Positions 26,119 through 34,531 of a stretch of 34,677 bases of DNA are shown in pieces. Location: assembly GCA_028290405.1 (NCBI GenBank), contig JAQGJX010000189.1:1-34677 (forward strand), read 5' to 3'. Both the position numbers and the translations under genes were made by a program. Below the pieces are notes generated by a model. The model was not told the DNA's origin. It worked only from the letters and a program-made list of their open reading frames with translations, and did no database searches. Every line of letters begins with the position of its first letter. The stretch's first letter is position 1. This DNA comes from Hyphomicrobiales bacterium. GTDB taxonomy: Bacteria > Pseudomonadota > Alphaproteobacteria > Rhizobiales > Beijerinckiaceae.

Positions 26119-27192
26119 CTAAACCGAGTCCCGGCGGAAAACAAGCACATGCGCGGGGTCGACATGCAACCCCGTCGCCTCGCCGGGCGCGGGGCCGCGG
26201 CCGGGCGCCAGACGCATCTGCACCGCCGTCTCAAGGCCCTCGACGGCCACCTGGGCGACCTCGTAATCCCCCAGAAAACGGCGCGTCAGCATCACCCCCC
26301 GCGCGCCCGCCTGCGCCTCCTGCGGCGCGATCCCCTGCGGGCGCACGCACACCGTGACGGCGCCGTCGGGAACGCCTGCGGGCGCGGCGAACGTCCCCAG
26401 CGGCGTGACCACGCAGCCGTTCTCCGCCGTCGCAGGAATTTCGTTCAGGTCGCAAAAGAAGCGTGCGGCGAACAGTCCGTTGGGCCGTTCATAAAGCTCC
26501 TGCGCGGTCCCGGCCTGCACGATTCGGCCGGCGCGCATCAGGGCGATGCGGTCGGCCAGCAGCATGGCCTCCTGTGGATCGTGGGTGACCACCAGGGCCG
26601 TGGCGCCTTTTTCACGCAGCAGGCTGGACGTCTCCTGGCGGATGCGCTCGCGCATGCGCTGGTCTAGGTTCGAGAACGGCTCGTCCATCAGCAGGATGCC
26701 GGGATGCGGGGCGAGCGCGCGCGCCAGCGCCACGCGTTGCTGCTCGCCGCCGGACAGCATGTGCGGATAATCCTCCGCATACCGCGCGAGGCCGACGCGG
26801 GCCAGCGCCGCGCGCGCGATGGCGCCAGCCTTCGCGGCCGGCGTCCGCGACAGGCCGAACATGACGTTGTCCACGATGGTCAGGTGCGGGAAGAGCGCGT
26901 AGTCCTGGAACATCATGCCCACGCCCCGCTGCTCTGGCGGCGTGAAGCGCGACGGCCCCGCGACCTCCCGACCGTCCAGCAGCACCCGTCCCGCGCCGGG
27001 GCGCTCCAGCCCCGCCACCACGCGCAGCAGCGTGGTCTTGCCGCAGCCCGAATGGCCCAGCAGGCACACGATTTCGCCCGGCTCCACTCTCAGCGACACG
27101 TCGTCCACGGCCAGCGTCGCGCCGAACGTCTGGCGCACGCCTTCCAGCTCCAGCGACGCCCCGGAGGCGCGCAATTCGCCCGCCTGGCTCAT
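26119..27192 (-). CDS. fbpC: Ferric iron ABC transporter ATPase FbpC
   Basis: A 357-residue ABC ATPase with Walker A GHSGCGKT (46-53), Q-loop MMFQDYALFPHLT (93-105), signature LSGGEQQRVALARAL (146-160) and Walker B GILLMDEPFSNLD (165-177), followed by a C-terminal TOBE-like regulatory region of about 120 residues. This is the CysA/PotA/FbpC type. The ATG at 27192 overlaps the stop of fbpB by ATGA. With FbpB and FbpA it imports ferric iron across the inner membrane. No other metal or anion system can be excluded from the ATPase alone, but the binding protein has the ferric-type tyrosine pair. Confidence 0.92.
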   Translation of the reverse strand: MSQAGELRASGASLELEGVRQTFGATLAVDDVSLRVEPGEIVCLLGHSGCGKTTLLRVVAGLERPGAGRVLLDGREVAGPSRFTPPEQRGVGMMFQDYALFPHLTIVDNVMFGLSRTPAAKAGAIARAALARVGLARYAEDYPHMLSGGEQQRVALARALAPHPGILLMDEPFSNLDQRMRERIRQETSSLLREKGATALVVTHDPQEAMLLADRIALMRAGRIVQAGTAQELYERPNGLFAARFFCDLNEIPATAENGCVVTPLGTFAAPAGVPDGAVTVCVRPQGIAPQEAQAGARGVMLTRRFLGDYEVAQVAVEGLETAVQMRLAPGRGPAPGEATGLHVDPAHVLVFRRDSV

Positions 27193-28949
27193 GGAGCGCC
27201 CCTCTTGGTAGCCATGGTCGGCTGGACGTCGCCCAGCAGCAGGTCGCGCGCCATCTCGTCCCCGGTGGGCGTCACGGCGCCCTTCCAGGCGAGCGAAGGC
27301 CGCCGCCCGAGCCGCGCGAGCAGCATGACGGGAATGAGCCCGACCAGAATGATGCACATGGCCGCCACCGAGCCGTCCTCATACGTGCCCCGCGCCGCCT
27401 CGCCATAAAGGTGCGTGGCCAGCGTCTCGAAGTTCAGCGGACGCAGAAGCAGCGTCGCCGGAAGTTCTTTCATGCAATCCACGAAAACGAGCAAGGCCGC
27501 AGCGCCCAGCGCCGGCCGGATCAGCGGCAGGTGAACGCGCCGCATGGCGCCCCCCGCCGTCTCGCCCAGCGCCCGGGCCGCATGGTCGAGGGAGGGCGAG
27601 AGTTTCGCCAGCCCGGATTCGACGCCGCCCGCCGAGATGGCCAGAAAGCGCGCCACATAGGCGTAGACCAGCGCCGCGCCGGAGCCCGACAGCACGAGGC
27701 CCATGGACACGCCGAACCAGGCGCCCGCGTCCGCCAGCATGTTGTCCAGCGCGAACAGCGGCGTCATCAACCCGATGGCCAGCACCGTACCGGGCACCGC
27801 GTAGCCCAGCGAAGCGAGCCGCAACAGCCCGCCCCCCAGGGCGCCGCGCGACAGCCGCGCCGCGTAGGCCACCAGGAAACCCAGCGCCACGGCGGCCAGC
27901 GTCGCCGCGCTGGCGACCAGGATGGTGGTGAGGATCTCACGTCCGATCTGCGGCGACAGGCCCGCGAACCGCACCCGCTTCACCGCCTCCGCGGCGATGT
28001 GGGCGGCGGGCATCAGGAAGCCGATGAGCACTGGCGCGCTTGCGGCGGCGAGCGCCAGTCCAGCCCGCCAGCCGGTGAGCCGCAGGGGCGCGGCCCGGCG
28101 CGCCCGCTGGGCCTGGCTGACATAGCGCTGGCGGCGGCGGGCCCAGCGCTCGAGCAGCACGAGGGCGACCACGATGGCCAGCATCGCAAGGGCGATCTGC
28201 GCGGCGCCCGGCAGGTTCGAGCGGTTGATCCACGTGGCGTAGATCGACACCGACAGCGTCCTGACGCCGAGGAATTCCGAGGCCCCGATGTCGTTCAGCG
28301 TCTCCATCAGGGCGAGCGACACCCCCACGGCGATGGCGGGCCGCGCCAGCGGCAGGGCGACGCGGAAGAACATGCGCGTACGCCCCGCCCCCAGCATCCG
28401 CGCGGCCTCCAGCAGGCTGCCCGCCTGCATCAGGAACATCGCCCGGGTGGAGAGATAGACGTACGGATAGAGCACGAAGCCCAGCAGCAGGATGCACCCG
28501 CCCATGGAGCGCACGTCCGGAAACCAGAGGGCGCGCGGATCGCTCAGGCCCAGCAGGGCGCGCAGCCCGGACTGGATGGGGCCCAGGGGATGCACGAGAT
28601 CCAGATACGCGAAGGCGACGATATACGTCGGCATGGCGAGCGGCAGCAGCAGCGCCCAGTCGAACGCGCGCCGGCCGGGAAAGTCGTAGGCCGTCACCAG
28701 CCAGGCGAGCCCGACCCCCAGCACGCTGACCACAAGCCCCACGCCCGCCAGCAGGATCGCCGTATCGCGCAGCGCCTGCGGCAGCACGTAAGCGAGGATG
28801 TGCGGCCACAGGTCGCCGGACCCGCGCGCGGCGATGAACGCCAGCGACGCCACCGGCGCCACCACCAGCAGCGCGACGCACGCAGAGGCGGCGATCCATC
28901 TGCGGTCGCCGCCTTTCCCGAACACGCTGTTCATCGCTCTTTGCGCCAT
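27189..28949 (-). CDS. fbpB: Ferric iron ABC transporter permease FbpB
   Basis: A 586-residue permease made of two homologous halves, each with about six membrane segments and its own coupling loop: EAARMLGAGRTRMFFRVALP in the first half and DHAARALGETAGGAMRRVHL in the second. A fused two-domain permease is normal for FbpB. The start is uncertain: ATG 28949 (with a GCGGGG upstream), ATG 28934 and TTG 28985 are all in frame; I prefer 28949. The gene lies 60 bases after fbpA and overlaps fbpC at its end. Confidence 0.92.
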   Translation of the reverse strand: MAQRAMNSVFGKGGDRRWIAASACVALLVVAPVASLAFIAARGSGDLWPHILAYVLPQALRDTAILLAGVGLVVSVLGVGLAWLVTAYDFPGRRAFDWALLLPLAMPTYIVAFAYLDLVHPLGPIQSGLRALLGLSDPRALWFPDVRSMGGCILLLGFVLYPYVYLSTRAMFLMQAGSLLEAARMLGAGRTRMFFRVALPLARPAIAVGVSLALMETLNDIGASEFLGVRTLSVSIYATWINRSNLPGAAQIALAMLAIVVALVLLERWARRRQRYVSQAQRARRAAPLRLTGWRAGLALAAASAPVLIGFLMPAAHIAAEAVKRVRFAGLSPQIGREILTTILVASAATLAAVALGFLVAYAARLSRGALGGGLLRLASLGYAVPGTVLAIGLMTPLFALDNMLADAGAWFGVSMGLVLSGSGAALVYAYVARFLAISAGGVESGLAKLSPSLDHAARALGETAGGAMRRVHLPLIRPALGAAALLVFVDCMKELPATLLLRPLNFETLATHLYGEAARGTYEDGSVAAMCIILVGLIPVMLLARLGRRPSLAWKGAVTPTGDEMARDLLLGDVQPTMATKRGAP

Positions 28950-29009
28950 GGGCCCCGCCTGCGCCGGCCAGACGCGCCAGCGCAAGCGCCCCGCATACCC
29001 CGCTTGGGG

Positions 29010-30038
29010 TTAATTGTCGAAGCCGACCTTGTCGACGAGCTCGCTGGCCTGCTTGCGGTTGCGCACCACGTCGCCCAGCGGCAGCGGGTCGATCCTGAGT
29101 TCGCCCAGCGCGGCGATGATCGGGCTCATGGCGGCCGCCTTGGTGACCGGATATTCGTACACGCCGTTGGCGTACACCGCCTGCGCGTCCGCCGAGACCA
29201 GCCATTCCATGAACTTCACCGCCATCTCGCGGTTCGGCGCGTTCTTGGCGACCGCCGCCCCGGACACGTTGACGTGCGTGCCTTTGCCCTCGAACGTCGG
29301 CAGCACGACGTCGATGGCGTCGCCCCACTTCTTCTGGTCCGGCCCGCCCTCGCCCGAGCGCATCAGGCCGACATAGTAGGAATTGCCCAGGCCGATCTCG
29401 CAAATGCCCGCCAGGATGTCGCGCGCGACCTCGCGGTCGCCGCCCGAGGGCTTGCGGGCGAGATTGGCCTTCACGCCCCGCAGCCACGCCTCGGCCTTCT
29501 CCGCGCCGTGATGCGCGATATAGGCTGCGATCAGCGCGGTGTTGTAGGGATGCTGGCCCGAGCGCAGGCAGACCTTGCCCTTGTACTTGGGGTCCGCGAG
29601 GTCTTCATAGCCGATGCTCTTCAGGCCCAGCGCCTTGGCGGCGTAAACCGTACGGGCGCGCATGGAGAGCGCGAACCAGCGGCCTTCCGGATCGCGCAGG
29701 TTCGCCGGCACCGCCGCCTCCAGGGCGCCCGACTTGACCGGCTGGGCGACGCCGCGGTCCACGAGGTCGAGCAGGTTGCCAGCGTCCACCGCCATCAGCA
29801 CGTCGGCCGGGGAACGCTCCCCTTCGGCCGCCACGCGCTCGGCGAGCCCGTCCTTTACGAACACCGTGTTGACCTTGACGCCCGTGCTCTTGGTGAACGC
29901 CTCGATGAGCGGACGCACCAGGCCCGGCTCGCGGGTGGTGTACAGGTTCACCGCCTGCTGGGCCGCCGCAGGAACCGCGAGGGCCAGGAGGCTGGCGCCG
30001 GCCAGCGCGAGGTTCGTCAAGGTGCGTCGGGCGATCAT
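29010..30038 (-). CDS. fbpA: Ferric iron ABC transporter binding protein FbpA
   Basis: A 342-residue periplasmic ferric-binding protein with a signal peptide (MIARRTLTNLALAG onward, cut near PAAAQ, residue 27). The mature start NLYTTREPGLV is the FbpA/FutA opening, and the paired iron-ligand tyrosines are Y221 and Y222 in GLGNSYYVGLM, with further conserved segments TVYAAKALG and LRSGQHPYN. A strong AAGGAGA eight bases before the ATG at 30038 fixes the start; the frame is open further upstream. It is the first gene of fbpABC. An AT-rich palindrome that overlaps a TATAAT box 82 bases upstream suggests iron-dependent control. Confidence 0.94.
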   Translation of the reverse strand: MIARRTLTNLALAGASLLALAVPAAAQQAVNLYTTREPGLVRPLIEAFTKSTGVKVNTVFVKDGLAERVAAEGERSPADVLMAVDAGNLLDLVDRGVAQPVKSGALEAAVPANLRDPEGRWFALSMRARTVYAAKALGLKSIGYEDLADPKYKGKVCLRSGQHPYNTALIAAYIAHHGAEKAEAWLRGVKANLARKPSGGDREVARDILAGICEIGLGNSYYVGLMRSGEGGPDQKKWGDAIDVVLPTFEGKGTHVNVSGAAVAKNAPNREMAVKFMEWLVSADAQAVYANGVYEYPVTKAAAMSPIIAALGELRIDPLPLGDVVRNRKQASELVDKVGFDN

Positions 30039-30119
30039 TCGGGTCTCCTTGTGGAATTCGTTTCGGACAGGATGCGCCACAATCGCCATCTCGCCAGGAA
30101 GTTCAAGCAAAATCAGTAC

Positions 30120-30136
30120 ATTATAATTCTTCTAAA
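30120..30136 (-). promoter_or_regulatory. Iron-control-element-like palindrome at fbpA promoter
   Basis: Read on the plus strand, ATTATAA-TTC-TTCTAAA matches 12 of 14 fixed positions of the rhizobial Irr/ICE consensus as I recall it (TTTAGAA-N3-TTCTAAA). On the minus strand it overlaps a perfect TATAAT (30125-30120), about 82 bases before the fbpA start. It stands out as AT-rich in GC-rich surroundings. The matching -35 is poor. Confidence 0.5.
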
Positions 30137-30501
30137 TTGAAGCTTGCGTCCCGCTCGTGCGCCATGCCCTTGATCCGCCTAGCCCTGCGGGGCTTCGCAG
30201 CCCGCGAGAAAAACCCGTCGGCTGCGCGCGCGAGAGCGCCCGATTGACTTTCAGGCGCCCGCCCTCTATCCACCCCTCATCGCGCGCCTCTCTGGGGCGC
30301 GTGTTGCATTCAACGCACCCGTGGCCGCTCCCGCATGCCGGTGAGCAGCCTGTCGGTCCCGAGCCTTCCTTGCGGAAGACGAGAGACAGAGGAGGGCGCG
30401 TTCCTCCGCCACCTGCCGGCGGGAGGAGACGCGGACCTGAGCGGCGCTTTCGCGCCCGCTGACCCGTGGCCTCGCCGGCGATCCAAACACGGGGAACCGC
30501 G
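30137..30501 (+). other. Gene-free region: rpsD promoter and long structured leader
   Basis: A gap of 365 bases between the fbpA promoter and rpsD, with no credible gene. From the presumed promoter (30244-30272) a leader of about 225 bases precedes rpsD. It contains successive small hairpins: CTTCC/GGAAG (30365-30378), GGAGG/CCTCC (30391-30407) and a bulged 8-bp stem (30440-30460). S4 often represses its own operon by binding leader RNA, so this is a candidate S4 autoregulatory leader; no known motif was matched. Confidence 0.45.
30244..30272 (+). promoter_or_regulatory. Candidate sigma-70 promoter of rpsD
   Basis: TTGACT (30244-30249) is followed after exactly 17 bases by TATCCA (30267-30272). 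The -35 is strong and the -10 weak, which is common for alphaproteobacterial housekeeping promoters. Confidence 0.4.
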
Positions 30502-31119
30502 ATGACGAAGCGCGCAGAATCCAAGTATAAAATCGACCGCCGCATGGGCCAGAACATCTGGGGCCGTCCGAAGAGCCCGGTCAACCGCCGCGAATACGGC
30601 CCCGGCCAGCACGGCCAGCGCCGCAAGGGCAAGATGTCCGACTTCGGCACCCAGCTGAAGGCGAAGCAGAAGCTCAAGGGCTATTACGGCAACATCTCCG
30701 AGAAGCAGTTCCGCAAGTACTACGCGGAAGCCATCCGCATGAAGGGCGACTCGGGCGACAACCTGATCGGCTTGCTGGAGCGTCGCCTCGACGCGGTGGT
30801 GTACCGCGCCAAGTTCGCCCCGACGCCGTTCGCCGCGCGCCAGTTCGTCAACCACGGCCACATCCGCGTCAACGGCCGCCGCGTGAACATCGCATCCTAT
30901 CTGGTGAAGCCCGGCGACCTCGTCGAAGTGAAGGACAGCTCCAAGCAGCTCGTGATCCTGCTTGAGTCCGTCGGTCTCGCCGAGCGCGACGTGCCGGACT
31001 ATTACGAGGCCGACCACTCCAAGATGACCGCCAAGATGACCCGCATTCCGCTTCCCTCGGAAGTGCCCTACCCGGTCATGATGGAACCGAACCTCGTGAT
31101 CGAGTTCTATTCGCGCTAA
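30502..31119 (+). CDS. rpsD: 30S ribosomal protein S4
   Basis: A 205-residue primary 16S rRNA-binding protein of the small subunit and a translational fidelity factor. It opens [20 protein letters not shown] and has the S4 domain near residues 94-155, with [17 protein letters not shown] and [21 protein letters not shown], and the usual [10 protein letters not shown] end. The length is standard for alphaproteobacteria, and it lacks the zinc-finger N-terminal cysteines. GGGGA lies six bases before the ATG. It stands alone here rather than in the alpha operon, as is usual in Hyphomicrobiales. A strong terminator follows. Confidence 0.98.
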   Translation: MTKRAESKYKIDRRMGQNIWGRPKSPVNRREYGPGQHGQRRKGKMSDFGTQLKAKQKLKGYYGNISEKQFRKYYAEAIRMKGDSGDNLIGLLERRLDAVVYRAKFAPTPFAARQFVNHGHIRVNGRRVNIASYLVKPGDLVEVKDSSKQLVILLESVGLAERDVPDYYEADHSKMTAKMTRIPLPSEVPYPVMMEPNLVIEFYSR

Positions 31120-31161
31120 ACCGACAGAGCGTCGGACATCGCGATCGCTCAAGTTACAAAC

Positions 31162-31204
31162 ATCAGGGCCGTCACATGCGAATGTGGCGGCCCTGATTGC
31201 TTTT
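31162..31204 (+). terminator. Rho-independent terminator of rpsD
   Basis: A 16-bp stem (31162-31177 with 31182-31197, one T-G pair, GCGA loop) is followed by TGCTTTT. It lies 42 bases after the rpsD stop, and no other strong stem competes. Confidence 0.92.
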
Positions 31205-31314
31205 GCGAACGCTGGATCCGAATGCGAAGCGCGCGGCCTTGTGCGGCGCGTGTTCCACGGCGGACCGGCCCGCCCGCGGGCCTTTGGCGGCGGCCCCGAA
31301 GCTACGCCGGTCGA

Positions 31315-31343
31315 TTGACCTTGACGGGGCGCCGGCGCATAGA
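31315..31343 (+). promoter_or_regulatory. Candidate sigma-70 promoter of folE-BLUF
   Basis: TTGACC (31315-31320) and CATAGA (31338-31343) are spaced by exactly 17 bases. Transcription would start about 25 bases before the folE ATG at 31375, downstream of the rpsD terminator, so the pair has its own promoter. Confidence 0.45.
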
Positions 31344-31374
31344 AACCCTCGTCAGCAGGGATTTGCGAGCGACC

Positions 31375-32085
31375 ATGAACGACACACCCAAAAAGGCGGA
31401 AGAAGAAACTGTCGCCGTATCCGCCAAGATCCGCGCCAGAATCGTCACCTCGAAGCAGAGGTTCAACGCGAACGACAACATCTCAGACTTCATCGAACCG
31501 GGCGAACTGGAGGCGCTTCTCGACGAAGTGGCCGGCAAGTTCGACGCGGTGCTTGAAAGCCTGGTGATCGACACCACGACGGACCACAACACGCAGGACA
31601 CCGCGCGCCGCGTCGCCAAGATGTACCTCAACGAGGTGTTTCGCGGCCGCTATGTGGCGCCCCCTCCGGTCACGGAATTCCCGAACGCGGAAGGCCTGAA
31701 CGAGCTGATGATCGTGGGGCCCATCACGGTGCGCAGCGCGTGCAGCCACCACTTCTGCCCCATCATGGGCCGCCTGTGGATCGGTATCATGCCCAACCAG
31801 CATTCGAACCTCATCGGCCTGTCGAAGTATTCGCGCCTGGCCGAATGGATCATGAGCCGCCCGCAAATCCAGGAAGAGGCCATCACGCAGGTCGCCGATC
31901 TCCTGATGTCGAAAGTGAGCCCGGACGGATTGGCGGTCGTCATGGAAGCGGATCACTTCTGCATGCACTGGCGCGGCGTGAAGGACCTCACGACGAAAAT
32001 GGTCAACAGCGTGATGCGCGGCTCATTCCTCAAGGACCCGGGCCTGCGCAGAGAGTTTCTCTCGCTCATCAATCTGAAGCACTGA
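31375..32085 (+). CDS. folE: GTP cyclohydrolase I
   Basis: A 236-residue enzyme that converts GTP to dihydroneopterin triphosphate, the first step to folate and other pterins. The zinc ligands are all visible: C123 and H126 in SACSHHFCP and C196 in DHFCMHWRGV. DTARRVAKMYLNEVF (75-89), SKYSRLAEW (150-158) and SRPQIQEE (161-168) follow the family. The C-terminal active-site region is family-like but its HFCMHWRGV form differs from the E. coli HYCVKARG. I use the ATG at 31375; the upstream frame to 31222 has no family character, and the ribosome site is weak. BLUF follows after seven bases, with its ribosome site overlapping the folE stop. Confidence 0.94.
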   Translation: MNDTPKKAEEETVAVSAKIRARIVTSKQRFNANDNISDFIEPGELEALLDEVAGKFDAVLESLVIDTTTDHNTQDTARRVAKMYLNEVFRGRYVAPPPVTEFPNAEGLNELMIVGPITVRSACSHHFCPIMGRLWIGIMPNQHSNLIGLSKYSRLAEWIMSRPQIQEEAITQVADLLMSKVSPDGLAVVMEADHFCMHWRGVKDLTTKMVNSVMRGSFLKDPGLRREFLSLINLKH

Positions 32086-32092
32086 GGTCGCC

Positions 32093-32521
32093 ATGCTCGT
32101 TCATTGCCTTTACGCCAGCCGGCCGACAGCGCCGCTCGCCGCGCCGCTGATCGACACGATCCTTCAGAAGTCGCGCAAGAACAACGTCGCCGTGGGCATC
32201 ACCGGCGCCCTATGCTTCACCGAGGACGTGTTCATCCAGGTGCTCGAGGGCGGCCGCGACGCGGTCTGCGATCTCTACAACACCATCGCCCAGGACGATC
32301 GGCATCACCACGTCCGCCTGCTGGTGTACGGGGAGATTTCCGAGCGCCGCTTCGGCGGCTGGACCATGGGGCACGTGGACCTGACCCGCATCAATCCGGG
32401 CCTGCTGCTGAAGTACTCCGAAATGCCGGTCCTCAACCCCTTCCTGACGCCCGGCAGCGCCACCATGGCGTTGCTGGACGAGCTTGTCTCATCGGCCGCC
32501 ATCGGCAGCAAAGGCGCCTGA
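32093..32521 (+). CDS. BLUF-domain blue-light sensor
   Basis: A 142-residue stand-alone BLUF (sensor of blue light using FAD) protein. All photochemical residues are present at the same spacing as in AppA: Tyr7 (AppA Tyr21), Asn31 (Asn45), Gln49 (Gln63), Trp90 (Trp104) and Met92 (Met106), in SRKNNVAVGITGAL, FIQVLEG and RFGGWTMG. After the domain (about residues 1-95) comes a short C-terminal helical cap and no output domain, so it acts on a partner protein. GAGG overlaps the folE stop and lies before the ATG, giving a coupled start. No adjacent cyclase, phosphodiesterase or regulator gene is present. Confidence 0.93.
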   Translation: MLVHCLYASRPTAPLAAPLIDTILQKSRKNNVAVGITGALCFTEDVFIQVLEGGRDAVCDLYNTIAQDDRHHHVRLLVYGEISERRFGGWTMGHVDLTRINPGLLLKYSEMPVLNPFLTPGSATMALLDELVSSAAIGSKGA

Positions 32522-32546
32522 GCGCGCAGCGGGGCCGGCCTGCCGT

Positions 32547-34274
32547 CTAGCGCAGGCGCACAAGGCCCCGCTCCACCAGCGCGCGATGAAAGCGCCGCTT
32601 GCGTTCCGACCGCGACTGGAAATAACCCGCGCCGCACTCCGCCATCAGGCTCGCCCGCGTGGCGAAGACCTCGTCGAGCGGCAGGCCCGAGACCTGCATG
32701 GCGAGCGCGCCCAGCAACGAGATGTCGAGGTCCGCGCCGCGCCCGGCGGCGAACGGCCTGCCGGGCATGTTGAGCGCCTCCACCGCATAGAAGGTGCGAA
32801 ATTGCCGGCGCGCATCCTGCGCAGGCGCGACATGCGGTTCAAGACGCCTGACCATAACGGGCTGGTGGTCGCCGTAATGAACGACCACCATGGGCCGGTC
32901 AGGATAGCGCTGCGCCAGTTGGTCCGACAGCGCGCGCCATGTCGCGGCCGTTTGGGAGAGCCGCGCGTAATATTCGGCGTATTGATCGTCCGGCAGGCTT
33001 GCAATGGCGTGCGCGCGCGCAGCCGCGCCGAGCGTTGCGTCCGCACGGGACGCGTCATGCGGGCCATGGTTGAAATTGGTCAGCGCATACAGGAATTGCG
33101 GCGACGAACTACGATCCATGCGGGCGGTCAACGCGTCCATGGCCGCAGGGAGGAAGAGCGCGTCGGAACTCGTCGCCTCGAACGCCTCAAGGTCGAAGGG
33201 CGCCGCGAGGTCGTCGGTGAAGACGCGTTCCTTCACGCCGATGGATGCGTAGAACTTCTCATAATGCAGGAAGCTCCTGCGGCAGGCCGCCACGAGGGTC
33301 GTGTCGTAGCCCATCGCGGCGAGCGCATGGGGCAAGCTGTGGCCGAAGCGGCCCGCGCCTCTGTCGAAGATGTGATAGGCGTCGCGCCCGAAGCTGGCGC
33401 TGGACAGCCCCGTGAGCAGGCTGAACTCGGACTGCCATGAGCCGCCCCCGAAAATATCCACGTTGAGCGCGCCCCAGAAGCCTTCGGGCGGCGAGAGAAA
33501 GCGCTGCACGCCAGCGTCCACCGGAAGGCCGAACGTGCGCGGATCGAACACCGATTCATGCTGGATGACGATGATGTCCGGCTGCACGTCCCTGCGGGCC
33601 GCCACCGGCCGCGAGAGAGTCAGCGGCTCGTCCGCGATGTCGCTCATCGTGAGCGCGTTCCCGCCACGCGCGCGCAGGACGGACGACAACAGCGAGGCCA
33701 CGAAGGTGGAGAAGTGCGAGTGACGCTGGCTGAGCGTGGCGCGCGTGCGCTCCTCCACGTCCGTCAACCTGTACAGCAGCGCGCAGGAGGTGACGGCCAC
33801 CATGAAGAACGCGATGCGATGCTCCAGCAGCGTCGGGGTGCGGACCGCGTAGATGACGATGGCGACGCACAGCAGGACGACGATCGTCGCCGCCAGGAAA
33901 TAGGTCAGCATCGCGCGCCGGTATTGTTCGAAGATGAATTTCGCCGTACCGGCGAAAATCAGCGGGACGTCGGACGCCGACAGCTTGAAGCCGCTCAAGT
34001 CGTGCTTGAACGACGACGTGCCGGCGATGGCCGCAACGAGCATCAACGCCAGCGCGGTGGACGCCGCGACATCGTCGACCACGAACAGGAAGGTCGCCGT
34101 GATGGACGCGAACGCCGTCAGCCCAAAGAGCAGATGTTCGAACTTGCGCTCGGAGAGCGCGACAGCCCCCAGGCTCGCGACCAGGGCGAGTACGACGGTC
34201 ATTGCAAATAGCTCATGGTAAGATGGAAAAAAGGCCGCCGTGCGTGTCCGGGCGGCAGCTGCCGTCCGCGCCAT
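32547..34274 (-). CDS. LtaS-like membrane sulfatase-fold transferase
   Basis: A 575-residue inner-membrane protein with about five N-terminal membrane segments (roughly residues 22-41, 45-66, 70-86, 122-144, 153-170) and a periplasmic alkaline phosphatase/sulfatase-type domain from about 230. Metal-site residues fit the LtaS/OpgB group: E240 in IQHES, Ser279 in GGGSWQSEF at the place of the LtaS nucleophile threonine, and D469-H470 in HYGDHQP. Such enzymes move phosphoglycerol or phosphoethanolamine onto polysaccharides or lipids. The start at 34274 lacks a good ribosome site, and 34202 is an alternative. The substrate is unknown; the gene converges on the BLUF gene. Confidence 0.85.
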   Translation of the reverse strand: MARTAAAARTRTAAFFPSYHELFAMTVVLALVASLGAVALSERKFEHLLFGLTAFASITATFLFVVDDVAASTALALMLVAAIAGTSSFKHDLSGFKLSASDVPLIFAGTAKFIFEQYRRAMLTYFLAATIVVLLCVAIVIYAVRTPTLLEHRIAFFMVAVTSCALLYRLTDVEERTRATLSQRHSHFSTFVASLLSSVLRARGGNALTMSDIADEPLTLSRPVAARRDVQPDIIVIQHESVFDPRTFGLPVDAGVQRFLSPPEGFWGALNVDIFGGGSWQSEFSLLTGLSSASFGRDAYHIFDRGAGRFGHSLPHALAAMGYDTTLVAACRRSFLHYEKFYASIGVKERVFTDDLAAPFDLEAFEATSSDALFLPAAMDALTARMDRSSSPQFLYALTNFNHGPHDASRADATLGAAARAHAIASLPDDQYAEYYARLSQTAATWRALSDQLAQRYPDRPMVVVHYGDHQPVMVRRLEPHVAPAQDARRQFRTFYAVEALNMPGRPFAAGRGADLDISLLGALAMQVSGLPLDEVFATRASLMAECGAGYFQSRSERKRRFHRALVERGLVRLR

Positions 34275-34531
34275 GCGCTGTCGAGACGACCTGCGCCGTG
34301 CGGCTTACTAACCGATAAGGCCCGCGCAGACCATCGGCATTCTTGCAATCGACGCGCCGATAACCGGAGTTAGTTACATATGTAAATTATGATCGCTCCC
34401 GCTCATCGGGATTAAACCGCGCCGGGTCAATTTTCTCCCCCGCGCGAAGCGGAGCCGTATCGGAATTGCGCCCGTGCTGATATGATCGACGCTCAATGCA
34501 CACGGCGCGCGGCCTTTTGGGGAACAGACTC
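34275..34531. other. Divergent intergenic region at the right end
   Basis: A gap of 257 bases between the LtaS-like gene (minus) and the secreted-protein gene (plus). It must carry both promoters. It contains the 12-bp palindrome at 34374-34385 within an AT-rich patch. I saw no convincing -35/-10 pair. Confidence 0.4.
34374..34385. promoter_or_regulatory. 12-bp perfect palindrome, candidate operator
   Basis: TTACATATGTAA is a perfect inverted repeat in an AT-rich patch midway between two divergent genes, a usual place for a dimeric regulator to bind. The regulator is unknown. Confidence 0.3.

Noticed and set aside
27411-30140. Open plus-strand frame of 909 codons opposite fbpB and fbpA
   Set aside because: It is a mirror of strongly supported genes, rich in Arg, Gln and His, with no motif. 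Long antisense frames are expected at this G+C content.
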